NCBI GenBank assembly: GCA_037042185.1
Contig: JAXQJY010000027.1
Span: forward strand, 62,001 to 126,000
Source of the DNA: Sordariomycetes sp. S80-01Y
Lineage: Eukaryota; Ascomycota; Sordariomycetes
DNA length: 64,000 nucleotides
Direction of reading: 5' to 3'
Shown: positions 23,275 through 33,697 of the stretch, one piece after another
How positions within the stretch are numbered: the stretch's first letter is position 1
Layout: each line of letters begins with the position of its first letter
Made by a program: the position numbers and the translations under genes
The notes under the pieces: model-generated
Databases searched by the model: none
What the model was told of the DNA's origin: nothing
The model's input: the letters and a program-made list of their open reading frames with translations, nothing else

Positions 23275-23494
23275 CCCCACCCTCCTGGAAACCATGCTTG
23301 GCCCTCAACCTAGTAGGACTCCTAGCATCCCGTATCAGAGGGCTGTGGTCATCTGTTGCTGCCTAATAACAGTGGTGTTTGCCACTAGGGTCATCGACAA
23401 AACCCCCGTAGAAGCATCGAAATTAAGGCGTTGGCTTCTTTAAATATGGTTGAAGACTGAGAATTGGTGACACCGTTCGTGATTGGAAGCGAAC

Positions 23495-23555
23495 TGGGTG
23501 GCGTGGCGCAGTAAGCAGCGCCCCTTCAGCTGCCGAAGCCACTGGGTTAGAACAA
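23495..23555 (+). other. tRNA-like fragment or SINE-like head (tentative)
   Basis: TGGCGCAGTAAGCAGCGCC resembles a tRNA D-arm/A-box (GGCGC pairs with GCGCC), CTTC...GAAG could form an anticodon stem, and GGGTTAGAAC about 40 bases on resembles a degenerate B-box. No acceptor or T-stem pairs, so it is not a working tRNA. Confidence 0.25.
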
Positions 23556-23670
23556 ACTTATCCTCAATATCATCAACCAAATTCCGGTCGATAGAAGTTT
23601 TTTCTGTTTTCATGTGCTTTCACCTCCAATTGTCAAGGGGGGCGAGTTGACATCGCTTGCAAGAACCAAA

Positions 23671-25390
23671 ATGGCCGGTGCAGCGACTGGGCAATGTTGG
23701 GAGTGTCTCAAGCGTCGACTCGTCTGCGACCTGACGCGTCCAAGATGCCGCAAGTGCCACGATAATGGTACCGAATGCTCAGGTTACGGGAAGAAACCGT
23801 TGAAATGGATGCAACCAGGCCAAACTCTGTCAAAGGGAGCGCGAGCAAAAACAAGGCTGAGCGCCGCACCATCGCAAAATGCACGTACTCAGGCTGCTGC
23901 CGACGCTGGGTCTAATGAGCATTCAATGGATCAGAAAAACCGAGTTGACGGACGAAGCAGGGCTAGGTCACTTGCGTTGGTCATCTCCCCTTCTCTGAAA
24001 GATAAGAGTAACTCGAATCGGTTGCTCCAAGGTATTGAATATTGTTTGTCATCTGCATGCCTGCCCTTCTCCAGATATTCTGACATCACACAGACAATAC
24101 AAAAATCGCACCGGATCTTGTGAGCCTAGGTACACGCGGTGCCGCGAACCCGTTCCACATCCCGTTAGACTACGCTTGCTATATACCGCCTGTTATAGCT
24201 GAAACACTTCTTTGTGCAGTTTTGAGCCATCGTGTACTACAGACCGTCGAAGGTCTCGAGCAAGAGAGGACGGTGCTGGCTGTAGCACTCCAAGCCCACC
24301 GTGGGGAAGCTATCCGATGTCTGGCCAGCGCGCTTTCAAGCAATTGCAGCGATGGAACTTTGGAAGCAATCATATCACTGTTGCTGTGCGAGGTATTTAA
24401 CCGGTCCCCCGGATTAGGGCAAAAACTAAATCAGCAGATCCAACATTCAATGTCCCCACAATGGTGGCAGCACGTCGACGGAGCTTTTGTCATGATTCAC
24501 CTTCGCGGCGGTATGGTTAGTTTCGTAAGCTCACGCAAACCGACGAGCCCAATCCTCCGCGTCCTCAATCTGTATGAGTCCTCCAACCGCTCTTTTTCCC
24601 GTATATGCTCGCTGACTGAATGTGAAGTGTGGAGATCTTGGGAAGCACAACGTCACCGACTGTTGAGGCACATCATTCTCAACGTCAGCTCCAGATCCTC
24701 GAACATCTTGGAGAGTTGATGGAAGATGGGCTGTCAACCTGCGCACCTTGCCCCGTTGACCTTCTGCGAGAGATCATCCTGATCAATCATCAGAGATCGT
24801 TGAGACATTCTCAGGTGCCTGCATTGTCAGACGGGCTTGGTACACTCCCGCCCAAGGACTACAGTTCTCTCGACAGAATCATGGCGTTCTCATCAATAGG
24901 GTGGGGCTCGAGGATATTGTTTCAAGCCTCTCAGACGGAGGACGAGATAAGTCCAGATTCATCGCCGTCTCTCAGAGATTGGACCCGTGTCGCCACCATA
25001 TACCAGTGTGCTGTTGCCCTTTACTGCATATCGACACTCCTGCAGCCGGAGCAAAGAGAACCCGATAATGATCACAAACACGCGGTAACCTTCGTGCACT
25101 GCCGCCAAATCCTTCTCAAAGATCTTCAAGCGACATCTGCAAATGAGCACAGCCACTTGCGAAAGCTCGTGCTGTGGCCCCTGGTTATCCTCGGTCTTAC
25201 ACTGAACCACGATGATATATTATCGCAGAGCTTTGTTTTGAAGGAGCTCGAGTGGACGAGCAAATCATTAGGAACAGCGTCGCCTCTTGTGGCCAAAACC
25301 CTACTAGAGAAGACGTGGCTTAGGGGAGCGGGCGGCCGCGGAGGCCGATGGGAGTGCCTGTTCGACCGGCCTTACGTCTTTTGCGTCTGA
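23671..25390 (+). CDS. Zn2Cys6 transcription factor
   Basis: Three exons, 23671-24031, 24094-24571 and 24628-25390, total 1602 nt (533 residues). The N-terminal zinc cluster reads CWECLKRRLVCDLTRPRCRKCHDNGTEC, ideal C6 spacing, followed by SGYGKKPLKW, typical of the regulator class with a C-terminal Fungal_trans_2 domain. The region from DYACYIPPVIAETLL onward is helical and matches that domain in character (VLAVALQAHRGEAIRCL, WWQHVDGAFVMIHLRGG). The second intron has donor GTATGAG and branch GCTGAC; using it makes the frames meet and removes an apparent frame change. I chose the Met at 23671 (context CAAAATGG); an upstream in-frame Met at 23614 would add 19 residues. Its neighbour is the secreted arginine deiminase gene 500 bp downstream in the same direction, a possible but unproven target. 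Confidence 0.88.
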
Positions 25391-25887
25391 GGCTCACTGG
25401 ACTCAGCCACATAATAGCATCATCGTCGACCCTCGGGAATGTTCCACCGTCCTGCGAAATTATGAAGTCGCTATTTTAAGAACCCTGCCGCCTCGTCTCT
25501 GAGATCCCGAGGTGCCCAATAGACCAGGCCCCCATGAACTGAATCTCAACACCAGGTCTTGGCCATTGGTTTTGCCTATTTAGGCAACGATCTTCAACGC
25601 CTGGTGACCACAACGACCACCAAAATGAAATCGTCGTTCAATATAATGGCAATGTTCAGAATCTGCTGTCGTTTTTCCCGACTCGGAAAATTCCAAGCAG
25701 ATTGTCTGCCTTGGCGGCAAGACGACTGGGTTGGGTCAGACGACTCGATAGCATCATATAAAGAAGAGATTCCTCCGGGGCTTTTGGTCTCAACGACGCT
25801 CTGAACTCATTTCAACTTGCGCATCCTGCATATCATCTTTGACTAGGACCAAAAGATTGCTACAATCAGTTTTCTCGCCACTTCACT
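25391..25887. promoter_or_regulatory. Promoter region of the arginine deiminase gene
   Basis: About 0.5 kb between the regulator and the deiminase. A clear TATA box (TATAAAG) is at 25757-25763, 125 bp before the start codon, in a pyrimidine-rich setting. No gene is seen here. Confidence 0.6.
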
Positions 25888-27744
25888 ATGAGGTTCATGT
25901 ATCTCAGTTCTATTTGGGCCGTCGCTGCGGGGGCAGCCACACCGTCCCTTCAACTACTCAACTCATCCACTCATCTACAAATCCTTGCCGACACTAATCG
26001 AGACGGTGTCGTTGACCAGCTCGATACGCACGATAAGCGTGTCTGGACGGACAAGCGAGGAGCAATCTTCCTCCCAAACATCGGAGACAAGGACCACCGC
26101 TGCGCCTCAGTTGATCGAAATGGGCTAGCCTTGAGCAACCACGAGCTGGCAGCATGTAACGATGCTTCGGGTCATCTTCTGCTTGCGCCAGAGCTTGCAG
26201 CTCCCCTCCGGACAAGCCCTCTAAGAAACTTGTCTCGGGACGCCGTGGGTTCGGTACACACCGAGCCCGAGTCTACTCTGGGAAAGATCCGTCTATTTTG
26301 GAAGCAACCTGGCTTTAACGCTGAGGACGGTTCTTCCTGGAGAATAATTGATCCGCAATTCATCTTCAACGCATCAAGCCTTTCAGAAGGGCTTGAGCTT
26401 GCAATAGATGCCCGGGCACCCGTTTCTGATCTTTCGACATGGAACGGCACCGTCACTGTAGCCTTTGAGGTCACTGATCAAAACATAACCAGAGTCGACT
26501 CTGTAGCCATGAAGCAAGCACCTGTTTTATTTCATCACCATTTGCAACCTGCAGACCGCATTATTTCGCGGCAGGGTAGCGAGAAAGAAGCACCTGTTCA
26601 AGCAGAATTCATCAGATCCCTCACCAAAGCGGTCGATGCGCTCTCCGAAGACGTACCGTTGACACTCCTGGACTATACAGACGACAAGGATAATATTTGG
26701 GTACAAGACTTTATGGAACCAGGCTATGCGAGTATGCCTGGGCCGTATGGACCGATTTCATTGCGAGTGATGGTTCGAAGTGCTCAGTCGACCCGGACTT
26801 CAGGACGTCAGATCTTTGAAGCTCTTCGCGGCGAAGGCATGGGCGGCCATCAGCTTCCTCTGGGGTCCGGTTTTGGACATGAGGAGATCAACTCAGGCGG
26901 CAACATCGAAACAATTCCACCCTACATCTCTAAGAGTGGCACCCCTTACCCCCACGGGCGAGTCATCATGGGCAAGCACTTTGACAAGTACCCTGCTCAT
27001 TCGATGAGTGACTTCGTCGAAGCTCAGGGGCAGCAGTCGGTTCTCTTCCTGGAAGCTGGCTGGCTGATTGTCGGACACGTTGACGAATTCATTCAATTTT
27101 TGCCATCTGATAACGATCTTGGATTCACCATAGCTGTTGCCGATACCGTTGGCCCAATTCAGCTCCTCCGGAAGGTGCAGGACGAGGGCCATGGGTCCGC
27201 CAAGGTGACTAGCTTTCCAAACCTGATCCCACCCGAAGGATTCTCCTTTTACGACCCCAGGCTGGAAAACCTGACAATTAGCATGCTGCTCTCTGACGAC
27301 GACTTTTTCGCAACACAGACTTATGCTCAGGAAAAGATCGAAGAGAATCTCAAGCTTCTCCTGAGTGAAGTTCCACTCTCCCCAAGCGATGTCTTGCGCA
27401 TTCCAACTCTGTTCAAAGATATGACGTTGCCATGGACACCTGACTACGATGGTCTTCCCCCGCGCCTGCAAAAAGGCCCTCCTGGAGAGAAGCAGCTTGC
27501 TGCCATGCTGCCTGCAGTCATTAACGGCGTGGTGTTGGGGTCGGATTACATCGCTGCTAAGCCATGGGGCCCCGTTATTAACGGCAAAGACATCTTTGAG
27601 GAGGCTGTTGTTGATAATTATGGTGAATTGGGTATATCGGTGCATTTTGTGGATGACTTCTTCTCTCATCACGTCAATGGCGGGGAGGTTCATTGCGGGA
27701 CGAACACTTTCAGAGATACTAAGGTTGCTTGGTGGGACTTGTAA
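25888..27744 (+). CDS. Secreted protein-arginine deiminase (PAD)
   Basis: Intronless gene for a 618-residue protein that should convert peptidyl-arginine to citrulline. Residues 1-16 (MRFMYLSSIWAVAAGA) form a signal peptide, so export is expected; several N-x-S/T sites follow. Residues 34-46 (ADTNRDGVVDQLD) look like a calcium-binding DxNxDG loop. The catalytic domain carries every key residue known from mammalian PAD4: D274 in NIWVQDFMEPGY (D350 in PAD4), H397 and D399 in VGHVDEF (H471, D473) and the nucleophile C603 in GEVHCGTNT (C645). The length matches animal PADs (about 660) without the first immunoglobulin-like domain being clear. Fungal PADs are known but little studied; substrates could be host or own cell-surface proteins. 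The intact single exon and conserved triad argue for an active enzyme. Confidence 0.95.
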   Translation: MRFMYLSSIWAVAAGAATPSLQLLNSSTHLQILADTNRDGVVDQLDTHDKRVWTDKRGAIFLPNIGDKDHRCASVDRNGLALSNHELAACNDASGHLLLAPELAAPLRTSPLRNLSRDAVGSVHTEPESTLGKIRLFWKQPGFNAEDGSSWRIIDPQFIFNASSLSEGLELAIDARAPVSDLSTWNGTVTVAFEVTDQNITRVDSVAMKQAPVLFHHHLQPADRIISRQGSEKEAPVQAEFIRSLTKAVDALSEDVPLTLLDYTDDKDNIWVQDFMEPGYASMPGPYGPISLRVMVRSAQSTRTSGRQIFEALRGEGMGGHQLPLGSGFGHEEINSGGNIETIPPYISKSGTPYPHGRVIMGKHFDKYPAHSMSDFVEAQGQQSVLFLEAGWLIVGHVDEFIQFLPSDNDLGFTIAVADTVGPIQLLRKVQDEGHGSAKVTSFPNLIPPEGFSFYDPRLENLTISMLLSDDDFFATQTYAQEKIEENLKLLLSEVPLSPSDVLRIPTLFKDMTLPWTPDYDGLPPRLQKGPPGEKQLAAMLPAVINGVVLGSDYIAAKPWGPVINGKDIFEEAVVDNYGELGISVHFVDDFFSHHVNGGEVHCGTNTFRDTKVAWWDL

Positions 27745-28203
27745 GGGCTGTCGTACCTTGGGCCTGATCAGGACGTACGGCATACATTGCTAGACAAGAC
27801 TACAAGTATCGCTAGGCAGGATGAGCAGTATCCGAAAACTCTGGAGCTAGAATTCAGTTCCAAGTGCTTGTGATTTACAACAATTGATCGTCGTAGCAAG
27901 GAGGGGGTTGTAGGATTCTCGCCAAGCTAAATGATGCCAAGAGGCGGTCACAAATCGTCCAGAGAAATGACGTCGAAGAAACGAAGGTGTGGAGAGACGG
28001 TCAGCATCGCCATTAGTCAGCGCTACCACAGTGATTGTTTTACTATGTAGAGTTCTGCTCCGTAAATTGACGTCCACTTTCGAATCGAGTCCCTTTGCGC
28101 TTGCAAGAAAGCGGTTACCATTTCCGTCCCTCGAGGATAGATAGTCTTAGAGCAAGGTTGGGTTTCGAATGCTGACCACTCCTCTCGAGTCTCCATCCAA
28201 ACA
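27745..28203. other. Intergenic, promoter of epoxide hydrolase
   Basis: About 0.46 kb between two genes on the same strand. No coding sequence is recognised. Confidence 0.55.
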
Positions 28204-29418
28204 ATGGCCGGACCAGCGTCCAACTCCATCCACCCCTTCAAACTCTCCATCGCCCAGTCCGATCTCGACGACTTACACACGCGTCTTCGGTTGACCCGCT
28301 GGCCAGATAAGGAGACAGTCACGGATTGGTCCCAAGGTGTCCCGCTCGCGGCACTTCAAGAGCTTTGCGAGTACTGGCAGACAGGATACGATTGGCGACG
28401 ATGCGAAGCGCTACTCAATTCGTATCCACAGTTCACGACGAACATTGACGGGGTGGAAATCTACTTCTTACACATCCGGTCAAAGCACGAGGATGCTCTT
28501 CCTCTTGTGCTTACACATGGCTGGCCTGGCTCAGTTCTAGAGTTCAGACACATTATTGACAAGCTAGTTGAGCCCCAGTCCCACGGCGGCTCTTCTGACG
28601 ATGCGTTTCACCTTGTTGTCCCAGCGCTTCCCGGCTACGCCTTCTCTGGCAAGCCAAAGGAGGTTGGATGGGATTACCGTCGCACCGCGCGTGCCTGGGC
28701 TGAGTTGATGCGACGTTTGGGCTATACGGACGGCGGATGGGTGGCTCAGGGCGGCGACTGGGGGGCTCACGTGGCCGCGAGTCTGGGCCATACGGCACCC
28801 AAAGGATTGAAGAGCGTGCACTTCAATTCCATCTTTTTCGAACCAAAGGCAGTCGCCCTCTCATCTCCCCTGTGGGATACATGCTAATCTCTTTTGCAGA
28901 AGGAAATCAAAGTCCCAATTCACGATAAAGAGAGCGAGAAACGAGCCATGTATCTGGACGGCCGTCGGGATGCTGGGCACGGCGGATACTCCCTACAACA
29001 GTCGACGAGACCGCAGACCATTGGCTACGCTCTTGCAGACTCACCAGTGGCACAGGCTTCATGGATGTATGAAAAATACAGAGACTGGTCACATCATGAT
29101 GGTAATGTGGAGGCGGTGTTCAGCAAAGACGAAATGCTCGATATCATCATGTTGTACTGGCTGTCCAATTCCGCCACTTCATCTGCTCGCTACTATTGGG
29201 AGATCGGCTCCGACTCGACAGCATGGGAGATAAACATACCGGTTGGCGTGAGTTGGTTTGGCGGTGACAATTGTTATGCGCCAAAGGAATGGTGCGAACG
29301 GTACTACAAGAACATCGTGTATTGGAAGGAGACGGAACGAGGCGGCCACTTTGCGGCGTGGGAGGTACCGGAGGTTTTCGTTGCGGAGGTACGACAGTGG
29401 CGAAGAACGATTAGCTAA
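28204..29418 (+). CDS. Epoxide hydrolase (microsomal-type, EHN + alpha/beta hydrolase)
   Basis: Opens epoxides to vicinal diols through a covalent ester intermediate. Exons 28204-28851 and 28900-29418 give 388 residues, normal for fungal EHs. The N-terminal EHN lid domain is seen in HPFKLSIAQSDLDDLHTRLRLTRWPD. Next come the oxyanion motif HGWPGS (105-110), PALPGYAFSG, the nucleophile in QGGDWGAHV (D185), the WMYEKYRDW cap segment, a second-exon acid residue, and the catalytic His in GGHFAAWEVPE close to the C-terminus. The 48-nt intron (28852-28899) has a clear CTAAT/TTTGCAG 3' end but an unusual donor: GTCGCC, or a GC donor three bases earlier. There is no signal or membrane segment. It is adjacent to the deiminase gene but no shared pathway is evident; detoxification is likely. 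Confidence 0.94.
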
Positions 29419-29643
29419 AAGGGCACAGCTTTTGGCTTGTACGTTGAGGCATTACGAAATTCATGCGACCCGATGCAAAACCTCCCATATCTTCAGGGGT
29501 AATATAACCGCTAGAATATCCCAGCTACCTAATCACAACCTCGCTGCGAGCTAGCTTCTAGGTGTACTCTCCCACTACCTTCGCTTTACCTAGTCCTAGA
29601 TAAATTTCTTGTTCTGTTAAATCCAAATATTTTCTACAGGGCT

Positions 29644-30345
29644 TTACTTGACCGGGATCTTTGCGAACTTGAGATTGAAAAGCCACGTATCACCATTTAT
29701 CCTCCATTCCCAGTCATTATCCAATCCCACTCTTTTTATAGCATAATCCACCCACCAGGCTCCTCCAGGATCCAACGATCCCTCCCAAGCATTCCCTGTG
29801 TTGGAGTACACGCTGTACACTGGCATTCCCATCTTGTCTGTCCCCGCTGACCGGAACAGGAAACATGATGAGACACTATCCGGTGAAAAGGCAATATCTT
29901 CGCTGCCACCCACTCTAAAACCCGACAGATTTTTCCCGACATTTGGAGCGTGAATCCGAACCATCCTACCGCCATAATTGTTACCAAAGTCCTAGGGGTG
30001 AAATGTGAAATGCCTTCCATTCTCCGTGTGATGGATAACTTGTCTGCTGTTCTTGCCCTCATCGACGCATTTCCAATTGTAATGTTCCTCGACCATACAG
30101 TATCGTTGGTTCCACTGCATTGGCTGGTGATACCTGTCCTTCATTTGAGTGAAGGGGATATAGTCGTTTTGGCTCATCAGGTTGGCTATATTGGCGTCAT
30201 TCTGGGGTGTTCGGGCATACCCAGCCTTCTCCGCCGGCGACCACTCTGACTCGGGCCGAGCTTGCACATCAATCTGCACGTTCTCAACAACGTCATCGTT
30301 CGGCATCTCAAATTCGGCACTTGAAGAATCGTTGGAAGTAGGCAT
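29644..30345 (-). CDS. Hypothetical protein with in-frame TAG or 48-nt intron
   Basis: Two blocks in the same reading frame are separated by TAG at about 29992. The first (from MPTSNDSSSAEFEMPNDDVV) is acidic and then mixed (EWSPAEKAGYARTPQNDANI, YHQPMQWNQRYCMVEEHYNW). The second (DFGNNYGGRMVRIHAPNVGK ... VYSNTGNAWEGSLDPGGAWW ... DWEWRINGDTWLFNLKF) is aromatic-rich and looks like a beta-structured domain. CCCCTAG is a plausible 3' splice site; pairing it with GTTATC 48 bases upstream keeps frame and removes the stop, but the donor is poor. Otherwise the gene carries one nonsense codon (CAG to TAG would be a C-to-T change). I recognise no family. No signal peptide is seen from the chosen Met; an upstream in-frame Met at 30453 adds a Ser-rich leader. 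Confidence 0.5.
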
Positions 30346-31327
30346 GATTTTGGAGCGTTGATTTTGATCAGTACAAAACGTTGTCAGGGCGAAGTTTTGA
30401 TGATGTGATTGGGATGAGGAGTTAAGGGAGCTGGAGGTGGGAGTTTTGGCCAAGGTGCAACGACGTATTTATACTGCGCCGAGGCACAATATGGCTAATA
30501 GTAGAGCCTTGTTGTAACCGTCCGTGTTAATACCTTCAGTTCGACTAGCTAAGGAAGCCCGGTTGCGGATACTTGCAGCGCATGCGCCTCGTCGTCATCA
30601 TCGTCGATCTCGGGATGCTGACACCATTAACATGCTTGAGGTGATAGACATTCCAGGACCCATTCCGACTCTTCGATGTCCACTCTACCAATCATTTGTA
30701 ATCGGAGACTTTCTTCGGAAACGAGCCTGCCGAGTATGCGGGCTAATGGTGTGCCGCCTATCCAGTTCATCGATGGCTTCCGAGCCTAGCAGCAATGACT
30801 TTTGCCGACAGGGCTGACGACGACTGCTTTTGGTAGGATATTTCGAGGGGCCTGCACGACGCGGGCGCCTTTGGAGAACGTGTAGCTCGCCCTGCTGACA
30901 ATCACAGGGTTAGAATTAACTTGGCGTATGATTGGTTAATTTGATGATCTCGCTATATTCTTTACCGAGCCGGAAAGTGACAAGTCTAGATGTAGCGATC
31001 GTACATAAATCAGAGCAGAAATAAACATGATGATCGTAGAACAAGACTCGATAGAGGAACATAAAAGGAAAGCAATGCTAGTGGCTACAATGGGTAATGT
31101 TTCAAGTAGCCGCAGCTAGTGGCTAGCTTCCGGGCGCCAGGTCATCCGGGCCGTCTCCAGCGAAGACCAACATGTCTAAACCCCTGCTCGTTGCGGCCGC
31201 GCCAAGAACGGCCACCTCAAGGTGGTTGCACCAGATCTTGACCACCTTTGCGACACTTCTGCAAATGGCTCAGCACAATTGCGACCGCCTTACGTTCCGT
31301 CCAGTATCAACAGAGTATTGATCTATC
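30346..31327. other. Intergenic between divergent genes
   Basis: About 1 kb separating the unknown minus-strand gene from the kinase. TATTTATA near 30467 could serve the minus-strand gene. No gene is recognised. Confidence 0.55.
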
Positions 31328-32739
31328 ATGTACTACCGGTCAATGCTTGGTAATCGCGTCAAGTCACTTCATGGCGTGCGAGAACCCCCAAGGGCTGGCT
31401 TTTTGAGCCCTTCTTCCGTGCAGGGCAGAGAACCGAGCTTCCTCCAGTCACATTGCTCGACCGTTTCAGCACAGCCTATTGAGTATGGATACGTTGATGA
31501 AGTGGAGTGTCTCAGTAACTATCGACCAGGCGGCTACCATCCGATTCACATCGACGATCGGCTGATCAAACGATACCGAATCGTGCACAAGCTTGGACAC
31601 GGCAAATTCTCCACTGCCTGGCTTGCCAACGACCAGAAGGTATCAAAGTATGTCGCCGTGAAAGTCAGCACCGCGGACGCGGATCATACTGAGGTTGATG
31701 TTCTCTTTCGGCTCACTCATAGCGCCGATGGCTACGTCGACTCGGCAGACAAGCCATCGCTGGTTCCTGTTGCTCTTGATCACTTTGAGATCAGCGGGTC
31801 TAATGGCACTCATCAATGCCTTGTGACCCTTCCGGCACGATGCAGCTTACGGGACGCAAGGGAGGCTTCAGGAAGCTCCCTGTTCCAGCTCGATATTGCC
31901 AGGTCTCTTGCCGCGCAACTGGTCATGGCCGTAACCCTGGTCCACTCACAGGGCTATGCTCACGGAGGTGAGCATCCCATCCTCCCAAATGATCGAAATT
32001 CCGCTGACAACCGGTCCCAGATCTCCATCTTGGCAATCTGCTTCTTAAGCTGCCCTCATCCCTCAACGACTTATCGGTACGGCAACTGTACGCGAGGTAT
32101 GGGGAGCCGGAGCAAGAGCCAGTCATTAGTCTAGACCCTCAGGTAACATCAACGGACCCCGTAGTTCCTTCATACGCGGTGCCTTCAGTATGGTTGGGCA
32201 TAAAGAGCAATGAGATTGCCCTGGGCGAGACAAATCTCATGCTGAACGACTTCGGAGTTGCCTTCCGCCCTGGAGACAGGTCCCGGTTCGAGTCACCCAC
32301 TCCCCTTGTACTCCGCCCGCCAGAGGCACTCTTTGAGCCAGGTTCGCCCCTCACATTTGCCTCTGACATATGGAGCCTGGGTTGCGTCATTTTTGAGCTT
32401 CTCGCCCATAGGTCGCTTATCGACGGATTCCTCGCATCACAGGACGACGTCACGGCGCAGCAGGTAGAGCTCCAGGGCATCATGCCACCCGAGTGGTGGG
32501 TAAAATGGAACCAACGATCGAAGTGGTACGATGAGGCGGGAAAGCCCTTGAGCAATGCAGCTGATATCTGGCCATGGGGGCGAAGGTTCGAGCAGTGGGT
32601 ACAAAGTCCGCGATGGTCGAGGAATATGGAGACAATATGTGAGGACGAAAGGGACGCGCTGCTCCGATTGCTGAGATGGATGCTAGCATGGAGGCCAAGC
32701 GAGCGACCAGACGTAAAGACAGTGTTAGAGACAGACTAG
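31328..32739 (+). CDS. SRPK-like serine/threonine protein kinase
   Basis: Exons 31328-31967 and 32021-32739 (719 nt), with a 53-nt GT-AG intron at 31968-32020, encode 452 residues. Motifs in order: SNYRPGGYHPIHIDDRL (the typical lead-in of SR-protein kinases, Y-x-x-G-G-Y-H-P), glycine loop LGHGKFSTAW (about 89-98), ATP-binding K112 in VAVKV, the catalytic loop HGDLHLGN (His212, Asp214), DFG in LNDFGVAF, and LRPPEALF in place of APE. The large insert between N- and C-lobe motifs fits SRPKs. The catalytic loop is unusual: HRD is HGD and the usual Lys of DLKxxN is replaced (DLHLGN), though Asp and Asn remain. Fungal genomes often hold lineage-specific SRPK-like kinases of this kind. The splice site falls inside HG|D, which confirms the join. 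Confidence 0.88.
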
Positions 32740-33697
32740 ATGATGAGATAAGCTTCTCCAGCATACCAGAAAGGGTTGGAGGAGATCTAAACTGCATCAG
32801 ACTGATCGAGAAAGATCGAGGGAGGCTACATGCTTCTTATCTACACACAAGGCGATCAGCACACTCAATATGTCACAGCGACTTTTTCGAAATACTGTTG
32901 GTCTGCCGGTCACGTTTTCTCATATCATCGTGTATCTGTGCCGTCGGCGACGACGGTGGAGACCAGCGAATCCCAGACGCTGTGCATCTTCACTTCTGGT
33001 AATATGAGTCCAGCCCTAGTCTCACATCATATAATACTCCAGCTTCTACATCGTTCCCACCGACATAGCCTTCCCGATTCGCAACCCCGCCTCTATTCCA
33101 AAAGGCGAGGCGCGTAGTTGGACCTGATTGATGCTGTCTACATGGTTCCTCAGGCCCATAAACGACGAATCTCCTCCACGACTGTGTCCATCCACAGCAA
33201 AGCATGGGAGTGCTCCCGCATTGAGACAGTAGATCTTACTACCAACACGGACACCAGGACTGCAACGCTTGGAGGTCGTCACATTTTGCTTGAATTTGTT
33301 GATCAATTCGAGAGAGTGTGTGAGGCCGCGAGGCATCAGCACACGCCTTTGGCCGCACTTGGCTATCTGTGACTAAAGTTGGATCGCCGGAATCGTCGCA
33401 GGGGACTTGCCTACCCTGCGGCTCTTCGTTCTACAGTGGCATAACCGCGACAAAGATGCCTGTCGTTTGACAAGAATAGAGGTCGAGAACCAATCTGAAT
33501 TTCTTTGAAACTTGTCTCCATAATCAAAAGGCTTATTGTAGAGGATGATGTCTGCATTGTTCCCTAGGATAATCTTGGCTTACCACCAAGTGATATAGTT
33601 TGTTTTCCTATCACCGTCATAGTCATACGGCATCTCATCAACAGCACTGCGGGCTCTTTAAACCCTTCTCTCCAATTGACATGAGCGTCTATGTAAA
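32740..33697. other. Intergenic, convergent 3' ends
   Basis: About 1 kb between the kinase and the sugar transporter, both ending here. A 98-codon minus-strand ORF at 33046-33342 has no recognisable feature. Nothing else is seen. Confidence 0.5.

Larger units (their letters stand above)
22709..23670. other. Intergenic with a long hairpin and a tRNA-like fragment
   Basis: About 1 kb with a perfect 28-bp inverted repeat (23216-23274) and, near 23495-23555, a stretch with tRNA-like A-box and B-box sequence. No protein gene is recognised. Confidence 0.6.

Noticed and set aside
24525-24634. Frameshift in the second Zn2Cys6 regulator
   Set aside because: An intron at 24572-24627 with GTATGAG donor and GCTGAC branch joins the frames exactly, so the gene is intact.
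26893-27783. 296-codon minus-strand ORF
   Set aside because: It is the antisense of the arginine deiminase gene.
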